From assembly GCA_026914095.1 (NCBI GenBank), contig JAPPIY010000112.1, positions 1-9,121 of the forward strand: a stretch of DNA of 9,121 nt, read 5' to 3'. A program made the position numbers and the translations under genes. The DNA comes from Oligoflexia bacterium (GTDB lineage Bacteria; Bdellovibrionota; Bdellovibrionia; Bdellovibrionales; UBA1609). Positions 1 through 6,279 of the stretch are shown here, piece after piece; positions within the stretch are counted from its first letter, which is position 1; every line of letters starts with the position of its first letter. The notes under the pieces were generated by a model. It saw nothing but the letters and a program-made list of their open reading frames with translations. It did no database searches and was not told the origin of the DNA.

Positions 1-68
1 CCCCCGTAGCGAGTCTAGCTTTAATTTGAATTTGAAAAAAAAAATTTGAAAAAAATCCAGTTTTTTTG

Positions 69-96
69 AAAAGCCTTTATTTACAAGGGTTTCAAG
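69..96. repeat. Degenerate copy of the CTTTATTTAYAAGGGTT sequence
   Basis: AAAAGCCTTTATTTACAAGGGTTTCA here closely resembles the stretch around 463-488 (AAAACCCCTTTATTTATAAGGGTTCCA), about 395 bp downstream in the same orientation. The second copy is the stem of a probable minus-strand terminator. This copy pairs less well (CCTT/AAGG) but is also followed on the minus strand by a T-rich run. It may be a second weak terminator or part of an old duplication. Confidence 0.4.
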
Positions 97-235
97 CTAT
101 TTATTATTCAGATTCAGCAAAATAAAAGTAAAGTTTAAAGCAGTCGGAGAAGTTTTCTTCGGAGAAAAAGCCATAAGGCCTTGAAATTTGGAGAGTCAAG
201 TATATAACCCCTATATTATCTTCATTCTACAAGAG

Positions 236-262
236 AAAGCCTTATTCTTTTAGGGCTTTTTA
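236..262 (+). terminator. Possible plus-strand rho-independent terminator
   Basis: AAAGCCT pairs with AGGGCTTT (one bulged G) across a loop of about nine bases, and the 3' arm runs into five T's. If real, it would end a transcript entering from the left, whose gene is not in the window. The stem is short and AT-rich, so this is a tentative call. Confidence 0.35.
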
Positions 263-327
263 CAGGCTAGGCTTTCAATCGGAAATTTTGTTGCCTCTTT
301 AATAGCTCCCATTTTCTAGGTGGCCTG

Positions 328-519
328 CTAAACTATAGGTTTTTAGGTGGTTCTAGCATTTCAAGAGCTTAAAATGTGGATATGAACAAGGAATTTACAG
401 ATGCAGTTTTTTTCTTAGGCAATAAGATTTGGGAACGTCCTGACTTTTGTTTTATTTAAAGAAAAACCCCTTTATTTATAAGGGTTCCATGGCTTTTTAG
501 AAAAAAACCTATAGTTTAG
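328..519. repeat. Perfect 17-bp inverted repeat enclosing about 160 bp
   Basis: CTAAACTATAGGTTTTT at 328-344 is matched exactly, in reverse complement, by AAAAACCTATAGTTTAG at 503-519. Each arm contains a TA dinucleotide just inside its outer end (329-330 and 517-518). One reading is therefore a 186-bp element with 14-bp terminal repeats flanked by a TA target duplication, as in Tc1/mariner/IS630-type miniature elements. The interior holds no transposase, only a 25-codon open stretch (382-459) and the terminator hairpin at 461-486. The repeat itself is seen directly; its mobile origin is inference. Confidence 0.5.
461..486 (-). terminator. Rho-independent terminator of the antiporter gene
   Basis: Read on the minus strand, AACCCTT and AAGGGGTT form a stem with a seven-base AT loop and one bulged G, followed directly by TTTTTC. 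It lies about 75 nt beyond the stop codon of the minus-strand antiporter gene, in the right orientation. The plus strand has no T-run after the hairpin, so it appears to act in one direction. Confidence 0.6.
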
Positions 520-558
520 TAGATCACTTAGCCCATTCGATTAGGACACTTGAGAGGG

Positions 559-1485
559 CTACAAAATTCCTGAAACAAAACTGATATAAACAAAATAAGA
601 GATAATAAAACCGGCAAAAAGCGCTTTAGGGATTGTTTTAAAAAACAACAAACTTAAAAATAAAACCACAGTTACAAAAGACATAAAAAAATAATCACTG
701 TAAAGGTTAGCGGGAAATTGCAGAGGCTTTAATAAACTGGCAGAGCCTAAAACAAATAAAGTGTTAAATAGATTAGAGCCGACTACACTGCCTAAAGCCA
801 TTTCCCCCTCTTTTTTAAAAACAGCCTGCAAAGAGGTAGCCAGCTCTGGCAAACTGGTGCTTAAAGATAAAATAAACACCCCGGCAAATTTTTCAGATAA
901 GGAGAAAGCCTTGACCAGCTTCAAAGAGGAATCCACAGCTAAAGAAGAGCCTATAAAAAGAAAAACAAAACCAAGAGCAACAACTGCTAAAGCTTTGAGT
1001 AGAGAAAAAGAGGGCGGCAAATCAGCTGTTTCATTTTTTTCCTCCTTTCTCTGCTTAAATAAAAAGATCATATATATAATAAATACAGCCAATAAAGATA
1101 AGCCATCTAAAGCGCCAATATTTTTATCAATGGAGCACAAACCTAAAAGCAATGTTCCAAAAATTAAAAAAGACATATCAAAATAAACAATATGTTTCCT
1201 CCAAGTGAAACCGTAAAATAAACCGGCTAAAGCCAAAACCAACAAAATATTAATAACATTAGAGCCTAAAATATTGCCCAAAGCGGCTGAAGACAGCCCT
1301 TTAAAACCAGCATTTAAAGTCACAAAATACTCTGGAGAGGAAGACACAAAGCCCAAGACCACGATACTTAAAAACAGAGGCTTCAACTTAAAATACAGAG
1401 AAATCCCTTTTAGGGACTTAACAAGCCAATGGCTCCCTAAAAGCAAACAAATCAAGCCAACAAATAAAAAAATAAAATTCAACAT
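559..1485 (-). CDS. CaCA-family sodium/calcium (cation) antiporter, YrbG-like
   Basis: This 308-residue inner-membrane protein is built almost entirely of hydrophobic helices. It carries the two internal alpha repeats that define the calcium/cation antiporter (CaCA) superfamily. Alpha-1 lies at about residues 45-79 (SSSPEYFVT then LGNILGSNVIN), and alpha-2 at about 208-241 (STSLPELATS then LGSVVGSNLFN). The acidic residues E52 and E214 that bind cation in this family are present. Alpha-1 has SSSPE where GTSxPE is usual, and alpha-2 has S233 where Asn is common. The charged cytoplasmic loop at about 144-157 (KQRKEEKNE) separates the two halves, as is typical. Family members exchange Na+ or H+ for Ca2+ or similar cations; the substrate cannot be read from sequence. 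Length is normal. The gene is divergent from the DksA-like gene. The ATG has no strong Shine-Dalgarno sequence. Confidence 0.9.
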   Translation of the reverse strand: MLNFIFLFVGLICLLLGSHWLVKSLKGISLYFKLKPLFLSIVVLGFVSSSPEYFVTLNAGFKGLSSAALGNILGSNVINILLVLALAGLFYGFTWRKHIVYFDMSFLIFGTLLLGLCSIDKNIGALDGLSLLAVFIIYMIFLFKQRKEEKNETADLPPSFSLLKALAVVALGFVFLFIGSSLAVDSSLKLVKAFSLSEKFAGVFILSLSTSLPELATSLQAVFKKEGEMALGSVVGSNLFNTLFVLGSASLLKPLQFPANLYSDYFFMSFVTVVLFLSLLFFKTIPKALFAGFIISYFVYISFVSGIL

Positions 1486-1503
1486 CTTAATAATAGAGAC
1501 AAC

Positions 1504-1532
1504 ATATTATTTTTTCTTCCTGAATAATGCAA
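1504..1532 (-). promoter_or_regulatory. Candidate promoter for the antiporter gene
   Basis: On the minus strand TTGCAT (1527-1532) and TAATAT (1504-1509) are separated by exactly 17 bp, and the -10 box ends 18 nt before the ATG at 1485. This would give a leader of about 11 nt. Both boxes match the sigma-70 consensus only in part, and the DNA is AT-rich, so chance matches are likely. Confidence 0.35.
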
Positions 1533-1693
1533 TAAGTTAAAAAAAATTACATTCATAATTTTAATAACTCATAATAGTTTTTTTATATATAAAGCTCTAA
1601 GAGACAAAAAAACTTACACTTTAGACCTAAATTCACAGTAAAAAAGTATTTTTTTTAAGCAAGCTTTAATATTCTCTTCAAGATAACTTTAAT

Positions 1694-1709
1694 GGCTTGT
1701 TGCCAAGCC
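1694..1709. promoter_or_regulatory. Short perfect dyad upstream of the DksA-like gene
   Basis: GGCTTG and CAAGCC form a perfect 6-bp inverted repeat around the four-base centre TTGC, 71 nt before the start codon. No T-run follows on either strand, so it is not a terminator. It could be an operator or a leader hairpin. The rest of the 295-bp divergent gap (1486-1780) is AT-rich and shows no gene; no convincing -35/-10 pair for the downstream gene was found. Confidence 0.3.
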
Positions 1710-1769
1710 TTATAGCTTGTAAAAAGAAAAAATTGTATTAGTTATTACATTATTCTTTTTTACATCACT

Positions 1770-1775
1770 AGGAGG
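1770..1775 (+). promoter_or_regulatory. Strong Shine-Dalgarno of the DksA-like gene
   Basis: AGGAGG lies 5 nt before the ATG at 1781. It is the best ribosome-binding site in the window and fixes the start of the gene. By contrast, most other genes here have weak or ambiguous sites, which suggests this protein is made efficiently. Confidence 0.8.
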
Positions 1776-1780
1776 GACCT

Positions 1781-2212
1781 ATGACAAATACACAAAATTC
1801 TAACAATAAAAACTTCTCCATACATCCAGAAGTTACAAAAAGATTAACAAAACCCATAGCCATTAAGCTTTACAAAAAACTCATAAACAAAAAAGCGGAG
1901 CTATCTAACAGACCCTTTGCATCAAAACACGCGCTTTCTCATTTAGGGAGAGAAAAAGGAGGCGATCAGGCGGATCAAGTGAATCGATTGCAGGAAGAGG
2001 CTAAATACACAGGACAAATGCAAAGAGACTTGCTTTTGCTGGAAAAAATTTTACAGGCTTTAGAGAGAATGGAAAACGGCCGTTATGGAATCTGCGAGCA
2101 GACAGAAGAAGTCATTGAGCTGAAACGGCTGGAAAGCCTTCCTTGGACAACCTTAAGTATAGAAGGGGCAGAAATAGCTGAAAGCGAAAATTTATTTAGA
2201 CAAGTCCGTTAG
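1781..2212 (+). CDS. DksA/TraR-family protein with degenerate zinc finger
   Basis: This is a 143-residue protein, close to the usual DksA length of about 150. Residues 62-73 (DQADQVNRLQEE) align with the coiled-coil tip of E. coli DksA (D71-x-x-D74-x-A76). D62 and D65 match the two catalytic-tip aspartates, and V67 replaces Ala. A long charged helix (68-98) leads into RYGICEQT, which aligns with the zinc-finger start. Only the first zinc ligand remains (C105). The second is T108, and the pair usually found in the TLCIEC segment is S126 and G129, with spacing preserved. DksA proteins bind in the RNA polymerase secondary channel and, with ppGpp, adjust transcription of rRNA and amino-acid genes. 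A fold kept without zinc is known for Pseudomonas aeruginosa DksA2, which also has a Cys-x-x-Thr pattern (recalled, not checked). Direct RNA polymerase action is therefore plausible but inferred. The stop codon overlaps that of the convergent agmatinase gene. Confidence 0.85.
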   Translation: MTNTQNSNNKNFSIHPEVTKRLTKPIAIKLYKKLINKKAELSNRPFASKHALSHLGREKGGDQADQVNRLQEEAKYTGQMQRDLLLLEKILQALERMENGRYGICEQTEEVIELKRLESLPWTTLSIEGAEIAESENLFRQVR

Positions 2213-3207
2213 ATTTTACCGTAAGAATGTAAAGCCAAACCAGACAAATAGTAAATCAAACGAGCGGAGACATTTCCATTCCGCTCCGCAAAGTTTTGGT
2301 TTTCACCTCCAGCAGAAGTTTCCACCACATCAAAAGAGATTACTTTCTTGTTCTGTCTTTTTATTTCCGCCAGTAGATACAAAACCTGATTAAAAGAAAG
2401 ACCGCCAGGGACAGGGGTTCCAGTTCCCGGGGCATAGCTCCAAGACAAGCCATCCACATCTAAAGAGACATAAACTCTATAAGGAAGCTGAGAAATAATT
2501 TCTTCACAAATAACCGCCCACTTTTCTCCTTTAAAAATTCTAGTATAAATCTCTTCGTCAAAATAACAGTGAATTCGTCTGTCTTCCTTAATTTTCTTAT
2601 ACTCGGATTCACAAAGATCCCGAACAGCCACTTGAACCAGCTTTTTAGGCGGTTGTTTCAAATTTAACACATTGTCCATTACACTGGCATGAGAATGTTT
2701 AAAGCCTTGATAGGTTTCTCTTAAATCCGCATGGGCATCCAAATGCAAAATTCCATAGTCTCCTTTGTATTTATCTCCAATAAAAGATAAAATCCCTTCA
2801 CTGACAGAATGCTCTCCTCCCACTAAAGCTGGAATTTTTTCTTGATGGGACGCTTTTAGAGATTTTTCATACAGCCAATCCAATACACTCTGGCTGGCTT
2901 GATTGATACTGTCATAAAAACGGGGGGTCTTTTTTGCCTCCAATTTTTTCAGCCAATTTAAAGCCTGGCTGTTTAGAGATTCTATAACAGGATCATTTTC
3001 CTCAAAATGAATCCTGTCATTGTAAGAGCATTGAAACAAAGGATTAAAGAAATCCAATTGATGAGAGGCTTTCCGGACAAGCTCTGGCCCCTTTTCAGTC
3101 CCTCCTCCATAAGAGACTGTAGCCGACCAGGGCGCGGGGATTAAAATTAAATCGGCTGTCTCAAAGCTGGTATCCACTTCAAAAGCCTTTGTTTTTTTTG
3201 CTTTCAT
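2209..3207 (-). CDS. Agmatinase/arginase-family ureohydrolase
   Basis: This 332-residue cytoplasmic enzyme of the manganese ureohydrolase family hydrolyses a guanidino compound, probably agmatine to putrescine and urea. The signature motifs are in order: GGEHS (metal ligand H133), DAHAD (D157, H159, D161), and SLDVDGLSWSYAPGTGTPVPGG (D250, D252), then DVVE with E296. All six dinuclear-metal ligands are present. SW replaces the usual DP after the DxD motif, but that aspartate is not a metal ligand. The N-terminal PAPWSATVSYGGGTEKGP stretch resembles agmatinases of the Bacteroidetes-like group. Arginase, guanidinobutyrase or formimidoylglutamase activity cannot be excluded. The ATG at 3207 is chosen because GGAG lies 8 nt upstream; an upstream in-frame ATG at 3240 (11 residues longer) has no site at proper distance. 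The gene is convergent with the DksA-like gene and shares 4 bp with it at the stops. Confidence 0.85.
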   Translation of the reverse strand: MKAKKTKAFEVDTSFETADLILIPAPWSATVSYGGGTEKGPELVRKASHQLDFFNPLFQCSYNDRIHFEENDPVIESLNSQALNWLKKLEAKKTPRFYDSINQASQSVLDWLYEKSLKASHQEKIPALVGGEHSVSEGILSFIGDKYKGDYGILHLDAHADLRETYQGFKHSHASVMDNVLNLKQPPKKLVQVAVRDLCESEYKKIKEDRRIHCYFDEEIYTRIFKGEKWAVICEEIISQLPYRVYVSLDVDGLSWSYAPGTGTPVPGGLSFNQVLYLLAEIKRQNKKVISFDVVETSAGGENQNFAERNGNVSARLIYYLSGLALHSYGKI

Positions 3208-3215
3208 CCTCTTTT

Positions 3216-3219
3216 CTCC
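3216..3219 (-). promoter_or_regulatory. Shine-Dalgarno deciding the agmatinase start
   Basis: On the minus strand GGAG is followed by AAAAGAGG and then the ATG at 3207, an ideal 8-nt spacing. The alternative ATG at 3240 has its nearest purine-rich site (AAGGGG) more than 20 nt away. This favours the shorter protein beginning MKAKKTKAFEVD. Confidence 0.6.
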
Positions 3220-3321
3220 AACTTCATTTCTATAAGCCATTTATGATTTTATCAAGCTTTATCCCCTTTCTAGTTGAAACAACCAAAACAAATTTTTTCA
3301 GCGGTGACTAATGAAGAAAAT

Positions 3322-3349
3322 CATATAACTTTATCAAAATATCTCCCAA
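3322..3349 (-). promoter_or_regulatory. Weak candidate promoter for the agmatinase gene
   Basis: On the minus strand TTGGGA (3344-3349) and TATATG (3322-3327) are 16 bp apart, each matching the sigma-70 consensus at four of six positions. If used, one GATAAAGTT repeat would fall between the boxes and the dyad just upstream, a usual repressor layout. It would give a leader of about 108 nt. The call is tentative. Confidence 0.25.
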
Positions 3350-3371
3350 CTTTATCTGACTTGATAAAGTT
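3327..3371. promoter_or_regulatory. Operator-like array of AACTTTATC repeats
   Basis: AACTTTATC occurs at 3327-3335 and again at 3348-3356, exactly 21 bp apart (two DNA turns). The second copy forms a perfect 9-bp dyad with GATAAAGTT at 3363-3371 across a 6-bp centre. Related TTTATC sequences occur at 3248-3253 and 3258-3263, 10 bp apart. The array lies between the divergent agmatinase and peptide-transporter genes, about 120-165 bp before the agmatinase start and about 218 bp before the transporter start. Helical spacing plus dyad symmetry suggests a binding site for a dimeric regulator. Which regulator is unknown. The remainder of this gap (3372-3550) shows no gene. Confidence 0.5.
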
Positions 3372-3550
3372 CAAAATTCAACTCAGAAGAGTATAAAACA
3401 TTTTTTATCTGATGCGAAAAATAGCAAAATCCCTATTCCCTCAAACTAAAAAGAAAAACTTGCAAGCTTTTAAGCGCATTTTCAAATAGGCTAGGACTTT
3501 TCCAGCACCGGCTATTTATAACTGCAAGATAGAAAATCTCAAAAAAAGAA

Positions 3551-3579
3551 TTGACGAAAAGCAAAATTAAACATAAATA
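3551..3579 (+). promoter_or_regulatory. Promoter-like sequence for the peptide-transporter operon
   Basis: TTGACG (3551-3556) and TAAATA (3574-3579) are separated by exactly 17 bp, a good sigma-70 layout. The GTG start at 3589 follows only 9 nt after the -10 box. Transcription would then begin within a few bases of the start codon and leave almost no leader. Either the message is nearly leaderless or another promoter further upstream is used. Confidence 0.5.
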
Positions 3580-3588
3580 AAGTAAGAA

Positions 3589-5250
3589 GTGACAAAACTT
3601 AAAACAAGAATAGATTACAAATTCAGAGGTATAAAAAGTTTTTTATTTCTTCTATTTATTGTCAGCTTTTCCCACTGCTCTAAAAAGAAAATAGATCTAA
3701 AAATCAACCGCTCAGAAACCTATTTCAACAATTTGGGAGGGGAGCCTGAAAACTTGCATCCCATAAAAAGCACAGATCTCTATTCTTCCATTATCCAATA
3801 TTATATTTTAGAATCTCTCTTGCAACGAGATGATGACACTTATGAATGGAAGCCTAACTTGGCAAAAAGCTGGAGCATCAGCCCGGATGGAAAAACTTTC
3901 ACTTTTGAGCTGTTTGACAGTTTAAAATGGTCAGACGGCAAAGACTTAACAGTCCAAGACATCAAGTTCTCTTTTACAGCTTACCGCAATCCAGAGTACG
4001 GGGGAATAAAGTATTTGCCCTATTTTGAAAAAATGGAGTCTATGGAAATCCTGAATGACAAAACCGTCCGGTTTAAAGTAAAAGAGCCTTATTTTGGAAA
4101 TTTTGAAGTGATTGCTGGTATGGATATTATACCAGAGCACATTTACAAAGATCCCAAACTAAAAATGTCTAAAAACTTAATCGGTTCTGGCCCTTACAGA
4201 CTGGATCATTATATCAAGGGTAAGATTTTAGTTTTAAAGAAAAACCTCTTGTGGGCGGGAAAAAACAATCCTGCTAATAAAGGAAAATGGAATTTTCCAA
4301 CTATGGTCTTTCGGTTTGTTCAAACCGAAGCAGACACTTTATTGAGAATGGAAAAGGGACATCTGGATTTTTCCCACCTCAGTTCAGAATCTTTTTTAGA
4401 AAAAACAAAATCAGCGCCTTGGGGGATAAAAATCAAAAAAGTGAAGTATTCCAACAGAAAACCTAGCGGATATGGTTTTATCGGCTTGAACCTTAAAAAA
4501 ACGCTCTTTAAAGACAAAAGAGTGAGGAAAGCCCTAGCTCATCTCCTTAATCGTCAGCTGATGAATGAAAAATTTCGCTACAATCAATCCGAACTGGCCC
4601 GAGGGCCTTGGTATTTTTGGAGTGATTATGCGGATCCGACAGTCCCTCCGATAGAGTTTGATCCTAAAAAGGCCTCACAGCTCTTAAAATCAGCGGGCTG
4701 GGCCGACAAAGATAAAAACGGTATCCTAGAAAAAACAATCCAGGGCGCTAAAACAGAATTTAATTTCACCCTTATTGTTGCTAACCCCGAATCAGAAAAA
4801 TACCTCACCCTATACCAAGAGGATTTAAAACAAGCCGGGATAAAATTAAATCTTAAATTTTTAGACTGGACTTCCTTTTTAAGGCTGTTGGATGATAAAA
4901 ATTTTGACAGCGTTATGTTAGGCTGGTCTGGTGGAGATATTGATCTTGATCCCAAACAAATCTGGCACAGCTCCAGCTCCCGGCATAAAGGCTCTAACTT
5001 TATCAGCTATTCCAACTCCAAAGTGGATGCTTTGATTGACAAAGGGCGATCTCAACTCAACCGTCAGGAAAGGATTAAAACTTTTCAACAGGTTTATCGC
5101 CTCATCGCGGAAGATGCGCCTTATATTTTTATGTTTAACAACCGAAAAAGATTTTATGGCTTAAATAAACGAATCACCGCTCCTAAACCAGCCCTTAACT
5201 ACGATATAGGAATGTCCTATTGGAAATTTACAAACTCAGCAGTGGAATAG
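3589..5250 (+). CDS. Peptide ABC transporter substrate-binding lipoprotein (SBP family 5)
   Basis: This 553-residue extracytoplasmic solute-binding protein should capture oligopeptides in the periplasm and deliver them to YejB-YejE. A basic N-terminus and hydrophobic stretch (residues 17-27) lead to C30 in FSHC. This looks like a lipoprotein signal with an atypical His before the Cys. The mature part shows the family-5 pattern: LGGEPENLHPIKSTD (49-63), the LAKSWSISPDGKTFTFELFD segment (91-110), WSDGKDLTVQDIKFSF (114-129), and GSGPYR (199-204). NPANKGKWNFPT at about 227-238 recalls the corresponding segment of E. coli YejA, though overall it looks more DppA/OppA-like. An in-frame TAA at 3583-3585 leaves GTG 3589 as the first possible start; its Shine-Dalgarno is poor. 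The next gene, yejB, begins 9 nt later in the same frame. Peptide specificity cannot be predicted. Confidence 0.88.
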   Translation: MTKLKTRIDYKFRGIKSFLFLLFIVSFSHCSKKKIDLKINRSETYFNNLGGEPENLHPIKSTDLYSSIIQYYILESLLQRDDDTYEWKPNLAKSWSISPDGKTFTFELFDSLKWSDGKDLTVQDIKFSFTAYRNPEYGGIKYLPYFEKMESMEILNDKTVRFKVKEPYFGNFEVIAGMDIIPEHIYKDPKLKMSKNLIGSGPYRLDHYIKGKILVLKKNLLWAGKNNPANKGKWNFPTMVFRFVQTEADTLLRMEKGHLDFSHLSSESFLEKTKSAPWGIKIKKVKYSNRKPSGYGFIGLNLKKTLFKDKRVRKALAHLLNRQLMNEKFRYNQSELARGPWYFWSDYADPTVPPIEFDPKKASQLLKSAGWADKDKNGILEKTIQGAKTEFNFTLIVANPESEKYLTLYQEDLKQAGIKLNLKFLDWTSFLRLLDDKNFDSVMLGWSGGDIDLDPKQIWHSSSSRHKGSNFISYSNSKVDALIDKGRSQLNRQERIKTFQQVYRLIAEDAPYIFMFNNRKRFYGLNKRITAPKPALNYDIGMSYWKFTNSAVE

Positions 5251-5259
5251 GACAGGCGC

Positions 5260-6279
5260 TTGTTTAAATACATTTTAAAAAGGCTTTTACTTATCATTCC
5301 CACTTTAATTGGGATCACTGTGGCTTGCTTTGTTATCACTATAACCGCTCCCGGAGGGCCTATTGAGCAAAAGTTAGCTCAACTCCGCTTTGCAGGAGGG
5401 GGAGAATCCAATCAATCCAGTTCAGGCAATGATTATGGCGTGCCTCAAGAGGTGATTGATAATTTAAAAAAGCAATATGGCTTTGATAAACCCATTCCCA
5501 TTCAATATCTGATATGGCTTAAAAATGCGGTCACTTTTGACTTTGGAGATAGTTTTATTCATGAAGAGCCTGTAACCCAACTCATTTTAGAAAGAGTGCC
5601 CATCAGTTTGCAGTTTGGCCTCATCTCTTTTATTTTGACCTACTTGGTCTGTATCACTCTGGGTGTGGCGATGGCTGTCCGTAAAGACAGTCTTTTTGAT
5701 ATCAGCTCCTCTATTGTTCTTATTGTATTATACTCTATTCCTTCTCTTATGTTGGGGATTTTGCTTAAAGTATTTGCAGGGGGGCTTTGGGATTTATTTC
5801 CTATAGGGGATCTTTACTCTGATATGTATTTTGAAAAAGACTTTTGGGCGCGCGCTTTAGATCGCATTCATCATTTTATTTTGCCCATGCTTTGTTATAT
5901 GATAGGAAGTTTTACTGTTCTCACCCAGTTTATGAAAAACAGCCTTTTAGAGGAGATCAACAAAGACTATGTGAAAACCGCCCGAGCGAAAGGGCTTTCA
6001 AAAAAAGTGGTTCATTATAAACACGCCTTAAGAAACGCCTTAGTCCCCATTGCAACCAGTTTGGGAAATATTTTTGGGATTTTTTTAGCCGGCTCTATAA
6101 TTATAGAAAAGATATTCAATATTCCAGGGATAGGCCTACTAGCCTTAGATTCCGCCACGGCTAGAGACTACAATGTCATTATGGCTTTAATATTTATTCA
6201 ATCTCTTATTTTCATTGCCGGCCGTATTGCCAGTGACTTGATTTATGTTGTGATAGACCCAAGGATTGACTTTTCATGA
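5260..6279 (+). CDS. yejB: Peptide ABC transporter permease YejB
   Basis: This 339-residue inner-membrane permease forms half of the channel of a Yej-type oligopeptide importer. It opens with the RLLLIIPTLIGI helix, then the APGGPIEQ motif (30-37) typical of YejB. A periplasmic segment with a Gly/Ser-rich insert (46-57) and YGFDKPIPIQY follows. After that come about five more helices, the cytoplasmic EAA loop at about 238-262 (VKTARAKG and RNALVP) that docks the ATPase, and the C-terminal DPRIDF, which is also how E. coli YejB ends. It is slightly shorter than E. coli YejB (about 364). The start is TTG, preceded by TAGGA overlapping the upstream stop codon. No other start is possible before it because the preceding stop is in the same frame. 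The end overlaps yejE by 4 nt (ATGA), implying coupled translation. Confidence 0.9.
   Translation: MFKYILKRLLLIIPTLIGITVACFVITITAPGGPIEQKLAQLRFAGGGESNQSSSGNDYGVPQEVIDNLKKQYGFDKPIPIQYLIWLKNAVTFDFGDSFIHEEPVTQLILERVPISLQFGLISFILTYLVCITLGVAMAVRKDSLFDISSSIVLIVLYSIPSLMLGILLKVFAGGLWDLFPIGDLYSDMYFEKDFWARALDRIHHFILPMLCYMIGSFTVLTQFMKNSLLEEINKDYVKTARAKGLSKKVVHYKHALRNALVPIATSLGNIFGIFLAGSIIIEKIFNIPGIGLLALDSATARDYNVIMALIFIQSLIFIAGRIASDLIYVVIDPRIDFS

Larger units (their letters stand above)
1..558. other. Left non-coding region with repeats and terminator-like hairpins
   Basis: All six frames are broken by frequent stops and show no recognisable protein. The first 60 bases are runs of A interspersed with TTTGAA units. 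Further on there are two hairpins resembling terminators, a pair of related CTTTATTTAYAAGGGTT sequences, and a widely separated perfect inverted repeat; each is listed separately. A short direct repeat TCGGAGAA occurs twice, 15 bp apart, around 144-166. The region lies downstream of the minus-strand antiporter gene, so it is 3' flanking DNA for that gene and probably also for a gene beyond the left edge. Confidence 0.6.

Noticed and set aside
2..49. Fifteen open codons at the left edge (beginning PRSESSF) ending in TGA, possibly the tail of an upstream gene
   Set aside because: Too short to support, and the last codons are simply an A-rich run.
86..97. GGGTTTCAAGC resembling a tRNA T-loop
   Set aside because: No acceptor, anticodon or D-arm can be folded around it.
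382..459. A 25-codon open frame starting MNKEFTDAVFFLG inside the inverted-repeat unit
   Set aside because: GGA lies only 2 nt before the ATG, too close to be a ribosome-binding site, and I recognise no homology. Such a short frame arises easily by chance.
761..1540. Plus-strand open frames of 141 and 88 codons antisense to the antiporter gene
   Set aside because: They lie opposite a clearly recognisable CaCA antiporter and have low-complexity Lys-rich translations typical of shadow frames.
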